Origin: Acanthaster planci
Taxonomy: Eukaryota; Echinodermata; Asteroidea; Valvatida; Acanthasteridae
Reading direction: 5' to 3'
Length of the DNA: 26,945 nucleotides
NCBI RefSeq assembly: GCF_001949145.1
Contig: NW_019091571.1
Span: 467,603-494,547 of the forward strand
The position numbers and the translations under genes were made by a program. Shown piece after piece: positions 12,901 through 18,423 of the stretch. The notes below the pieces were generated by a model. That model worked only from the letters and a program-made list of their open reading frames with translations, was not told where the DNA came from and did not search any database. The first letter of the stretch is position 1, and the number at the start of each line of letters is the position of its first letter.

Positions 12901-15900
12901 AAGTAGCCTGGCGGTCCAAGTCTGCTCATCTCCTATCATTTTTTAAAAAGGAGCCACCAAGCTCTAAAATCTGGTCACCACGTTTAAAGTTCTGCGTGCT
13001 AGATTTACATTTTGGAATATCTTGCACAATATTTCGTAGATAAAAATGTGATGAATGTATAAAATTCAGTTGTGCAAAAAATTACGGAGAAAACAACCTT
13101 TTATCTTGACGTGTGTGAATATTCAAGACGAAAAGTAAGCTGATTTGCATAATAACTACAAGCAATTAATAACAACACCAACAATTTTCATGTAGTGTTT
13201 CCAACTTTCATTGCAACAAACCTGATGTTACGACTCCACCAACCTGAGTTTAACCTCCTTTTGTGGCCTGGGTGTACTCCTTGCTGTGTGTCTGACAAAC
13301 CTCTCCATCAGGCGATTCAGACCTGGGTTGCACGGTGTCGCAAAGCCAGCCTCAGAGTCACTGTCGGCATCATCCAGATCAATCACCGACTCTTCCTCCC
13401 CGCTGAGTCTTGGCGTCAAGGTCTTGACTTTGGAGAGGCTGGCCTCCAGGAGCTTCTGTCTGTGGGACTGGGTGAAGATGGGGGTTTGGGATGAGGCAGG
13501 CTCCCTGTCTGCAGTCGATGAAGGTGTGATGCTGATGTTAGCATCGTCCTCTTGCACTGCAGAAGTTGCTACCGGGATGGTTGCATCGTGAAAATGCAAG
13601 TGGTTTTCTTCCTCATCAAGGTTGACAGAAGACTGCATCCTTCCCTTATTTTCATCTTCTTGTCTTAAAATGCCATCTCCCTTCATTTCATCTTCAAAAG
13701 GTCCGATTGTTTTTGGCGATATGCAAGTGAAACTTTGAGCATCCATATCAGAAAGGTTTCTATCTTGTGGCTTCAGTGTATCCTTTACTTCAGTGTCGAT
13801 TTCCGCAATCATAGTTTCACCCATGACAGTGTCTGTCTTTTTATTCCTGTCAGATAAATCCTTAACTGGTGAATGAACTTTACTTTCCTCTTCCACATGA
13901 CAATCTTCCCCTAACTCTTCAATTGAAGTATTTACATCAGATAGGACCTTCTTCTCAAGAGGAGAGATCTCCTTTCCTCCATCAGGAAAGTTCCCCGCAT
14001 CAATAATAATATTGGTACATGTACTTTGTGAGAGTGGGCCATGCAGATTTGACTGAGCACTGGTTTTTGATGAGACCTGTGAACGAGCTGTACTTTCATT
14101 CAGTACGACGGGCACTGCACTGTTTTGCTTTTGTACAAGAGAGGCCATCTGCCGACATCTGAGGAAATAAAAAGGTAAATGAAAGGAAAAGAATACTTTT
14201 GATGACAAATAGATTGAGTACCACATCCCTCGGTGGTGCAATTCCTTAAACTTTCCATTACTGACCTAAAAGACCAAAAATGATCAGACAGTCAATCCCA
14301 AAATTACTTTTCAGAGTTTTCAGTTAGAGTGGATGAAAAAATTAACCTTTAGTTTGTTTTCATGTCTTACTTGAAAATGAAGGCAAATCTCTACACTTTC
14401 CTGGAACAATGTTTGTTTAAAATCTAATGAAGGGACAAGATGATTGATGCACAGCACGTAATGTTTATAGTACTACTGTTATGCAAATGAGACCTATGCT
14501 AATTTGCTGACCTCTTGCATCTTAGGGAGCTCATTATGGGACAGTATGCAGCCTGGTAGGGAACCAGGAATAACACTGACTTTTGAACCCTGTATTCAAT
14601 TCATCTGTAATTGCTTATTGGAGTTATTTTAAATCCATTTCATAAACACTACAATGGCTTACTTGGAAAGGCCTTTGAGTGGTTTCACTGACAGCATGCC
14701 AGAGTTTGAAGGCTTCTTGCTGAAAAAGTCATTCAGGGACAGCGGCTTAGGCTTATGGTAGGGAAGACTCAAATCAGACTCTGCAAAATCAACAAAAAAC
14801 AACTTCATCTTAGATTAGTGTATTAATCTAAGAGTAATTTGTGAATTAAAGTTTAGATTGGCTGTTAATACGTGGACATGTAGCTACCACTAAGAGCACA
14901 CATGACAGGCATGGTATATCAAGTGAGGACCTGTGATCAAAAGAGGTCCACACAATGTGGGGCATGAATGCCTTGTGAGGACTTACCCAGGTCTGGACAA
15001 TTTCCCCTCTCAGATCAAACTGTATAAGAGGTTTTTTGGGGGGGGATTGGGTTATTAGAACAAAATGACGAGGAACGCTTTAGGAAATCATGATTGAAAA
15101 TTCAGGTTAAACAGGTGTTCACACTGCCAAGTACAATGAGATATTTCCTAGGCTTTTTCCTAGCTACACAAAACAAAGGCATTTCCGTACTTGGAGTATA
15201 GCATAAACATGGATACGCACATCAATTTAAGCTTTGCTGACTGCATAAACTTTTGGAACACAGCCAAATCAGGTCCTTGCAGTATCTTTGAAAAGGTCCA
15301 CCCAATTCTGACAATAGAGGGCAAAGATGCGTACAGACATTAAAATGTAGCCACATGCACACGCTTGAAGGAGAAAATAAACACTTCGAAACAAGACTGA
15401 CTGACCTCTGATTAGGCGTTGGCTCTCACTGTGGATTTTTTTGATGTCAGTCTTTGGAACCCTGCGATTTCTTGACTGAGCTATGGAAGACTGCAGAAAA
15501 GAAAACATCATAAATCAATGAAAATCCTGCCCCGTTTCATTCAGCTAAAATGTCATATGTTCTTTCAACACTGTTGGCAATGACTGGCCAATGAGTTTGC
15601 ATGATGGGTCAATCCCATGAAACTTCAACTTTATGTCACTTTTATGAAAAAATCTTCCACAATCGTGAATTAGAATGGAGAGGCAACTGGCTAATGGCCA
15701 AATTCTCAACAAATCGTGGAATAAGATTGATGGATGGAGCAAAGATTGAGCAATTACGTAGGTTGACTGATTGCACCCCAAATGGTATGGACAGAAGTCA
15801 TAATTCCCCCTAAGCAAAGCTTGTATAAGGATGAATTTCTTGAGTTTACTTCGGTTTCCTTTTCATTTCAAACATTGTTTACACTCAGGATATGACCAGA

Positions 15901-17642
15901 GATTAAAAAAGTCGGATATTTGAAAACTAAAAAAAAAAGCTAATATTGAAAGTTTTTTCCTCAGTACATGTATTATTAACAGTTACATTGCCAAAAGTAA
16001 CCTACTTGGAACTTTGTGATGGAATGTAAGATTGTTATACACATGGTAAACTCCTCTTTTACAACCTACTAATTATTCATATTCACCACCTTGTGCATTA
16101 TCCTACATTTCTTTAAATGGGCCCTCCGTAGAATTCACACAGTAGGTTTCCAGAATACTCTCAATATACCTTTGCTCTTTTACTTTTGCTGATAGGTGAT
16201 TTCTGCCGGTGGATGTCAGGTTCATTTTCTTCGTCGTCGGAATGAGACGATGCTCTGTCTTCATCATCTGAAGGAGTAATGTTGATACATGTACGTTTAT
16301 GATGGGTACACTGCCTTGTGATCAGCACCTGACCATCTCAGACAATTCAAAAAATTGGTCAGCAGGTTTTTGGAGAAATTTGCAAGGCCGAGCAAGTAAT
16401 AGGTTGCAACCCAGTAACTGTGACTCTATGAGGGGCTCGAAAGTTAACCCTAACCCTCCTCAATCCTTCACCTGTTGGAGGATTGAGGAGTGTTAGGGTT
16501 AATGTACACAGATTGTGTCACTGGTGGAGGATTTTGAAAGTTTTAAGAAGATTCTTGGCAAGATGCATCAGCAGGGAGAATTGCAGCCAAATGGACATTA
16601 ATATTGTTATGTCCCAAGTCCCAACTGGGAATTGGGGTTTCATGCACATTGTACCCTGTTTATCCCAACTTTGTCTACTGCCCCAACTAAGAAGAAAGTA
16701 AACCGTAACAGGGATACAACGTCATTAACACAAGAAATGAAAATGTACTCACCCTAACCAGGCAACCATGAAATAAAATCATTTGAAAACTGTCCTGGCC
16801 AAGTAAATTGCAATTTCATCGGAGGTGCTTTTTTGTGTTTAAACGTACATGTAATGAGCTTTTGGCCAAAATGATTTATACAAGAGCTAAATTAGAAATC
16901 AATAAATTACCACATACCATCTAATTTGCAAACATTTATGATGCCTTACAACACACAGTACTTGTATGTGCTATGCAATGGGAGTGTTACTGGACAATGA
17001 ATATGCAAATATGCAGAGTTACTATCCAACTAAAGTTGAGGATGCCTAACTGTGCACAACATAGCTGTTGAGTGTGGGCCGTTGAGATCTGACAGTCCAA
17101 GGTTTTCCAATACTCAACTCCGGCTCTGTCTCAGGCTTCAACTGTTTTTTAACTAGCTGACGTTGAAGCTGTAAGTGCAGTAATTAGTTTAATAGTGCCA
17201 CAAAACATCAAATAAGGTGCAAGAGAGCCAGAAATTACAGTAATCCAATTTAATTTAAACGCTTCAGGCCCACAATCGGGGATTGGTTTTGGGAACGAAG
17301 CCTGAGATGGGGCCTAAGTCGAGTATTGGAAAAGGGCCCGAATTCCAGCAATGCAGTCTTATTTACAAAGGCTCTTGCTGAATTGCTGTCTAGTTCAGCA
17401 ACATTCAGCTCCAATATAACAAAAAAAGGTGCCTAGGACTTGTCTTCAAGTTTCAGTTTATGACCTTGATGGCGAGGGCTGTCCTCGTGGATCGGGGAGG
17501 TACGTCTATCAGACTGTGGTGAAGCAACTCCCTGAAGGGGCGGTGTGGGAGACCTCCTTGCGTAGTCAGCATCGGAATCGCTATCTTCTGCATCAAACAG
17601 ATCACTGTCCAGCAGTAAAGGCTGCACTTGCAGAGGCTGAAC
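807..17642 (-). CDS. CLSPN: Claspin (replication-fork checkpoint mediator), spliced, 20 exons traced, both ends incomplete
   Basis: Claspin is a nuclear adaptor that travels with the replication fork and, once phosphorylated, presents Chk1 to ATR. Exons in coding order: 17465-17642, 16170-16267, 15406-15490, 14663-14780, 13244-14158, 12653-12762, 11235-11485, 10391-10811, 9697-10074, 8756-8970, 8281-8456, 7823-7947, 7164-7284, 6426-6788, 5862-6032, 5299-5420, 3536-3660, 2186-2291, 1757-1839, 807-971. They sum to 4326 nt, exactly 1442 codons, with every phase matching. Hallmarks seen are [52 protein letters not shown], two ELLGLCSG motifs and [17 protein letters not shown]. Human Claspin is about 1340 residues, so this orthologue is longer, mainly through a 915-nt exon. 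The first ~200 residues of the vertebrate protein and the last C-terminal exon are not found. Identity comes from remembered family motifs, not a search. Confidence 0.96.
972..1756 (-). other. Claspin intron, nothing recognised
   Basis: GT-AG intron, AT-rich, between the two last traced Claspin exons. I see no coding or repeat structure worth naming. Confidence 0.8.
1757..1839 (-). CDS. CLSPN: Claspin exon, short linker
   Basis: Codons 1360-1387. Acceptor tttgttccacag, donor GTCAAA/GTAAGA. It encodes [20 protein letters not shown] then FNSPKPVK. There is no strong residue conservation, but the borders are good and the phase links both neighbours. Confidence 0.85.
1840..2185 (-). other. Claspin intron, nothing recognised
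   Basis: Ordinary GT-AG intron of 346 bp with no feature seen. Confidence 0.8.
2186..2291 (-). CDS. CLSPN: Claspin exon: [11 protein letters not shown]
   Basis: Codons 1325-1359. Acceptor gaattttgtag, donor [32 protein letters not shown] corresponds to vertebrate [20 protein letters not shown]. It is a short exon with consistent phase on both sides. Confidence 0.92.
2292..3535 (-). other. Claspin GC-AG intron
   Basis: It begins GCAAGT after GAGCAAAAG and ends ttttgtag. Apart from the C at position 2 the donor is perfect consensus, which is typical of functional GC-AG introns. Small open frames inside show no similarity I recognise. Confidence 0.85.
3536..3660 (-). CDS. CLSPN: Claspin exon ending in a GC donor
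   Basis: Codons 1283-1324. Acceptor attttaatgtcag. It encodes [20 protein letters not shown] then [16 protein letters not shown], matching vertebrate ASQMDLFHRDSDDDQTEEQ and WRKERIEREQWLRDM. The exon ends GAGCAAAAG/GCAAGT: a GC donor with otherwise perfect consensus, which joins the next exon in phase 0. No suitable GT donor lies nearby. Confidence 0.92.
3869..3913. repeat. Perfect 20-bp hairpin, 5-nt loop
   Basis: The arms 3869-3888 (tgccttcacagagtgttgtt) and 3894-3913 are exact reverse complements around caaat. It lies deep in a Claspin intron. It could be a decayed foldback element or a structured RNA; no mature small RNA can be inferred from sequence alone. Confidence 0.8.
4934..5048. 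mobile_element. Short inverted-repeat element (MITE-like)
   Basis: The ends are 25-bp inverted repeats, 21 of 25 matching: ATGGTCGGTTTCACTACGGA at the left, and ATGGCCGGTTTCACCACTAA read from the right end. A smaller hairpin (ccataga/tctatgg) sits inside. At 115 bp it has no coding capacity. I could not see a convincing target-site duplication. Confidence 0.55.
5299..5420 (-). CDS. CLSPN: Claspin exon: MRC1-like core
   Basis: Codons 1242-1282. Acceptor gttctcacag, donor GTCG/GTGAGT. It encodes [20 protein letters not shown] followed by [20 protein letters not shown], nearly superimposable on vertebrate [20 protein letters not shown] then RMRKFRWKN. It is the strongest single piece of evidence for Claspin. 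Confidence 0.97.
5421..5861 (-). other. Claspin intron, nothing recognised
   Basis: 441-bp GT-AG intron, AT-rich, no feature seen. Confidence 0.75.
5862..6032 (-). CDS. CLSPN: Claspin exon: [18 protein letters not shown]
   Basis: Codons 1185-1241. Acceptor atattttcttgacag, donor [31 protein letters not shown] matches vertebrate [20 protein letters not shown], and [13 protein letters not shown] matches DEELQSQIKKIHM. This begins the most conserved C-terminal block, shared with yeast Mrc1 and known as the MRC1-like domain. Confidence 0.96.
6033..6425 (-). other. Claspin intron, nothing recognised
   Basis: 393-bp GT-AG intron. The plus-strand open frame across it is unsupported. Confidence 0.75.
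6426..6788 (-). CDS. CLSPN: Claspin exon: acidic patch
   Basis: Codons 1064-1184. Acceptor tatgtcaacag, donor AGCAA/GTAAGA. A Gln/Asn/Ser-rich start ([20 protein letters not shown]) leads into a basic KKRKRIRV and a long acidic run ([20 protein letters not shown]). Vertebrate Claspin has an acidic patch here, known to bind Cdc7. The basic cluster could be a nuclear localisation signal (inference). Confidence 0.9.
6789..7163 (-). other. Claspin intron with small AATCAGAA repeats
   Basis: 375-bp GT-AG intron. Between 7070 and 7140 the motif aatcagaa recurs in both orientations (ttccgattttt, aaaaatcagaa, ttctgatt), a minor low-complexity patch. Confidence 0.6.
7164..7284 (-). CDS. CLSPN: Claspin exon with Chk1-binding motif 2
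   Basis: Codons 1024-1063. Acceptor ctgattttag, donor [25 protein letters not shown] matches the Chk1-binding consensus, with the expected phospho-Ser near codon 1059, 41 residues after the first. Two SQ and one TQ precede it. Human Claspin has three such motifs; I find only two in this window. Confidence 0.95.
7285..7822 (-). other. Claspin intron between the two Chk1-motif exons
   Basis: 538-bp GT-AG intron. No third ELLxLCSGxF copy is visible in it. Confidence 0.7.
7823..7947 (-). CDS. CLSPN: Claspin exon with Chk1-binding motif 1
   Basis: Codons 982-1023. Acceptor gccgtggcag, donor [21 protein letters not shown] lies at about codons 1011-1021. In human Claspin, MEELLNLCSGKF-type motifs are phosphorylated on the Ser/Thr after Cys and bind the Chk1 kinase domain; the matching Ser here is about codon 1018. 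The motif sits at the very 3' end of the exon. Confidence 0.95.
7948..8280 (-). other. Claspin intron, nothing recognised
   Basis: 333-bp GT-AG intron, no feature seen. Confidence 0.7.
8281..8456 (-). CDS. CLSPN: Claspin exon: PIEDSQDLF and TQ-rich stretch
   Basis: Codons 924-981 plus two bases. Acceptor tttctgcag, donor [26 protein letters not shown] matches vertebrate [15 protein letters not shown], and [19 protein letters not shown] across the splice matches EDDTQSQLLDADGFLNVR. It carries one SQ and four TQ dipeptides, the preferred sites of ATR/ATM-family kinases. Confidence 0.95.
8756..8970 (-). CDS. CLSPN: Claspin exon: SFELIGS motif
   Basis: Codons 852-923. The acceptor has a long pyrimidine tract ending tcttaccag; the donor is [30 protein letters not shown] is nearly identical to vertebrate HNSSFELIGSTIPSYQP, one of the best-kept Claspin motifs. 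A basic stretch ([19 protein letters not shown]) follows. Confidence 0.95.
8971..9696 (-). other. Claspin intron with G-run near its donor
   Basis: 726-bp GT-AG intron. Read on the minus strand it starts GTAACA, followed within 15 nt by nine G. G-runs near weak donors commonly act as intronic splicing enhancers (general knowledge). The unused GTAAGT at 9653 is inside it. Confidence 0.65.
9697..10074 (-). CDS. CLSPN: Claspin exon: Ser/Thr-rich linker, donor choice ambiguous
   Basis: Codons 726-851. Acceptor ttccttcaaaag before ACCGTGATG; the start codon is split G/AC. It is a Ser/Thr/Gly-rich linker ending [13 protein letters not shown]. Two donors compete. CCCCAAG/GTAACA at 9697 leaves one base and fits the next exon; the stronger-looking ATT/GTAAGT at 9653 would extend by 44 nt and shift the frame to a stop. 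I chose 9697. A run of nine G in transcript sense follows it. Confidence 0.85.
10075..10390 (-). other. Claspin intron, nothing recognised
   Basis: 316-bp GT-AG intron, no feature seen. Confidence 0.7.
10391..10811 (-). CDS. CLSPN: Claspin exon: long acidic low-complexity tract
   Basis: Codons 586-725. Acceptor gttgtcatgcag, donor GACCAAG/GTGAGC. Nearly all of it is Asp/Glu/Ser, for example [20 protein letters not shown] and [16 protein letters not shown], with short basic breaks ([13 protein letters not shown]). Vertebrate Claspin has a glutamate-rich tract in the same place. Low complexity makes residue alignment unreliable, but the phase is exact on both sides. Confidence 0.92.
10812..11234 (-). 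other. Claspin intron, nothing recognised
   Basis: 423-bp GT-AG intron, no feature seen. Confidence 0.7.
11235..11485 (-). CDS. CLSPN: Claspin exon: basic helix plus acidic tail with internal repeats
   Basis: Codons 502-585. Acceptor tatgctgtcag, donor AAGAAG/GTAGCA. It opens with a charged helix ([20 protein letters not shown]) matching vertebrate [20 protein letters not shown], then [20 protein letters not shown] matching FKLDNEDGFEEEEE...MTDES. It ends in near-repeats of [18 protein letters not shown] and LRDT. The 11-residue-scale repetition is visible in the DNA as direct repeats of gtcatctcggaggtca near 11250-11310. Confidence 0.95.
11992..12428. mobile_element. hAT-type MITE with 8-bp target-site duplication
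   Basis: A 437-bp non-coding insert inside a Claspin intron (11486-12652). It is flanked by the direct repeat CCAAGTAG at 11984-11991 and 12429-12436. The ends read TAGGGCTATGCCAAATATCC on the left and, from the right end, TAGGGTTGAGTCAATACGAA, an imperfect terminal inverted repeat. A 12-bp palindromic pair (aatattcaaata, 12028-12039 with 12046-12057) lies near the left end. The 8-bp duplication and the TAGGG-type end fit the hAT superfamily. It has no transposase, so it must have been mobilised in trans. Confidence 0.82.
12653..12762 (-). CDS. CLSPN: Claspin exon: VAVTIEG segment
   Basis: Codons 465-501. Acceptor tttgcttgtag, donor GTGCCAG/GTAAGC. It encodes [20 protein letters not shown] then [17 protein letters not shown], comparable to [20 protein letters not shown] in vertebrates. 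Both borders are strong consensus and the phases fit both neighbours. It is too short for a simple 60-residue ORF cut-off. Confidence 0.9.
12763..13243 (-). other. Claspin intron, nothing recognised
   Basis: 481-bp GT-AG intron, AT-rich, no feature seen. Confidence 0.7.
13244..14158 (-). CDS. CLSPN: Claspin large exon, mostly poorly conserved, conserved 3' end
   Basis: Codons 160-464, 915 nt, the largest exon in the window. Acceptor tatttcctcag, donor CTCAG/GTTGGT. The first ~220 residues are acidic, Ser/Thr-rich and not recognisable. The last ~80 align with vertebrate Claspin: [20 protein letters not shown] corresponds to the LKQLGVDVSIKPRL...SFVIL stretch, and [12 protein letters not shown] to LEALKQRFWKHA. 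SQ/TQ dipeptides occur in [11 protein letters not shown]. The open frame runs past the donor to a stop at 13228, which I treat as intron read-through. Confidence 0.93.
14159..14662 (-). other. Claspin intron, nothing recognised
   Basis: 504-bp GT-AG intron, no feature seen beyond an isolated atgcaaat octamer near 14480. Confidence 0.7.
14663..14780 (-). CDS. CLSPN: Claspin exon with PIP-box-like motif
   Basis: Codons 121-159. Acceptor gattttgcag, donor TCCAA/GTAAGC. It encodes [20 protein letters not shown] then SKKP. In human Claspin the equivalent stretch (KTIHDFFKRKP) is the PCNA-interacting peptide. The hydrophobic-x-x-Phe-Phe core and trailing basic residues are kept here, while the canonical leading Gln is absent, as in human. 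Confidence 0.93.
14781..15405 (-). other. Claspin intron with GAGGAC-like motifs
   Basis: 625-bp GT-AG intron. Near 14920-14995 it repeats gtgaggac and gaggtccac, loosely like the 363-560 repeat. Nothing else is recognised. Confidence 0.5.
15406..15490 (-). CDS. CLSPN: Claspin exon: HSESQRLIR segment
   Basis: Codons 93-120 plus one base. Acceptor ttttctgcag, donor AGAG/GTCAGT. It encodes [18 protein letters not shown], matching the vertebrate Claspin segment LSKEALKQLHSETQRLIR. The split codon G/AG gives the Glu that opens the next exon, so the join reads [14 protein letters not shown]. Confidence 0.92.
15491..16169 (-). other. Claspin intron, nothing recognised
   Basis: 679-bp GT-AG intron. 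Short open frames on both strands look like chance. Confidence 0.7.
16170..16267 (-). CDS. CLSPN: Claspin exon: acidic-to-basic linker
   Basis: Codons 60-92. Acceptor ccttcag, donor GCAAAG/GTATAT. It encodes an acidic serine run ([13 protein letters not shown]) followed by a basic tail ([10 protein letters not shown]). The counterpart stretch of vertebrate Claspin is similarly charged but poorly conserved, so placement rests on phase continuity and on the strongly conserved next exon. Confidence 0.75.
16444..16502. repeat. 24-bp hairpin with telomere-like TTAACCCTAACCC arm
   Basis: The arms 16444-16467 and 16479-16502 pair at 23 of 24 positions around an 11-nt loop. Each arm ends in TTAACCCTAAC, similar to the animal telomere repeat but only about two units long, so this is a foldback and not a telomere array. 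Confidence 0.75.
17103..17333. mobile_element. Inverted-repeat element (MITE-like), 231 bp
   Basis: The ends 17103-17139 and 17297-17333 are inverted copies, about 31 of 37 matching: TTTTCCAATACTCAACTCCG at the left and TTTTCCAATACTCGACTTAG read from the right, both continuing to TCTCAGGCTTC. There is no coding capacity and no clear target duplication. It sits in a Claspin intron. Confidence 0.6.
17465..17642 (-). CDS. CLSPN: Claspin exon (first one recognised): acidic [13 protein letters not shown] segment
   Basis: Codons 1-59 of the traced product. The acceptor is ttgtag before GTT CAG CCT, phase 0. The segment [20 protein letters not shown] resembles the vertebrate LLVDKDLFETG region about 220 residues into Claspin, so this is not the true first coding exon; an in-frame TAG sits directly upstream. 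The donor I chose is CATCAAG/GTCATA, which leaves one base and joins the next exon in frame. It is weak; AGAC/GTACCT about 35 nt upstream also fits the phase. The open frame runs on to a stop near 17433. Confidence 0.75.
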
Positions 17643-17981
17643 CTACAAAGACATGCAAGAAGTCAGAAGTCATGCAGGCAGAAAACTAGGAGTGACTCAA
17701 GAAACAGTATTGTTTCTTTAAATTTTACTCTCCCCTAATTCTATCTTAGAATTCCAGCCGTAGCCAAAAACGTTAGCATCTTAGGAGGTATAATCATAAT
17801 TAGGTGAAATTCAGGATCAACATGATTAAAAGTTTTATTTTTAACTCGGTAGAGAGTTAGAGCCTCGGCCTTTATAACAGATCAATCTTTTCAAACATCA
17901 GTTTGGAAATTGTTTAGGACACCTATTTCTTCTGATCTGCTGATGGGCACCCGGAAAAAATGTGGATGCCTCCATCATCTG

Positions 17982-18001
17982 ATCATGTCCATGGACATGA
18001 T
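17982..18001. repeat. 20-bp perfect palindrome
   Basis: atcatgtccatggacatgat is its own reverse complement. It lies 75 bp before the larger palindrome, in the same repeat-rich patch. Confidence 0.7.
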
Positions 18002-18075
18002 GGATGCCACGGATCATGGTCCACCACCAGATCAGCCCAAGAACATAGTGGAGGGTAGGGCTAGTCATGGCTAGC

Positions 18076-18160
18076 CCCACTAGTGTGGCACGGACTCTCA
18101 CTCCCGATCCATCCATCCTTAGGATGGATCGGGAGTGAGAGTCCGTGCCACACCAGTGGG
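18076..18160. repeat. Near-perfect 39-bp-arm palindrome
   Basis: The arms 18076-18114 and 18122-18160 pair at 38 of 39 positions around a 7-nt spacer; the only mismatch is 18082/18154. Similarity stops abruptly at both ends. Such near-identity implies recent formation or ongoing homogenisation. A triplicated ggtcaacat-like unit (18166-18190) follows directly. Confidence 0.88.
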
Positions 18161-18217
18161 AAAATGGTCAACATGGTCAACATGGTCAAGACTTCCGTTT
18201 TTCTGCCTAGGCCCTAC

Positions 18218-18241
18218 CTCAGAATTTTCCACTCCCAACAT
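18218..18241 (-). CDS. Possible short Claspin 5' coding exon (speculative)
   Basis: An ATG at 18241 opens eight codons (MLGVENSE) that end at a good donor, GAG/GTAGGG, in phase 0. This is the phase needed by the first recognised Claspin exon. A pyrimidine-rich ttcattttttcaag lies just upstream, so it could instead be part of an internal exon. Accepting it as the start would give a Claspin lacking about 200 N-terminal residues. No sequence similarity supports it. Confidence 0.15.
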
Positions 18242-18415
18242 GATCTGCCAGCTTCTTCTTCTTGAAAAAATGAATTTCGGAAAGGTGAAAACGTTAAACC
18301 AAACAAGCACAGACTCCCAAGTCGTACAGTGACTACTGCAGTAACGCGAACGTCAGTAACTACGGTCATGCATAATGCCTGCAGCACAAATCAACAAAAT
18401 TTTGTCTTCTTGGAC

Positions 18416-18423
18416 TTGGCGCG
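18416..18423. promoter_or_regulatory. E2F-like site TTGGCGCG
   Basis: TTGGCGCG resembles the E2F consensus TTTSSCGC. Vertebrate Claspin is known to be E2F-controlled. One short site in a non-mapped promoter is weak evidence. Confidence 0.25.

Larger units (their letters stand above)
16268..17464 (-). other. Claspin intron with two inverted repeats
   Basis: A 1197-bp intron containing the 16444-16502 hairpin and the 17103-17333 inverted-repeat element, listed separately. Nothing coding is seen between them. Confidence 0.75.

Noticed and set aside
16444-16502. Telomere or interstitial telomeric array
   Set aside because: Only about two CCCTAA-like units per arm, in opposite orientations.
18076-18160. 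Rho-independent terminator or bacterial regulatory hairpin
   Set aside because: The context is clearly a spliced animal genome, and there is no trailing T-run linked to a transcript end.
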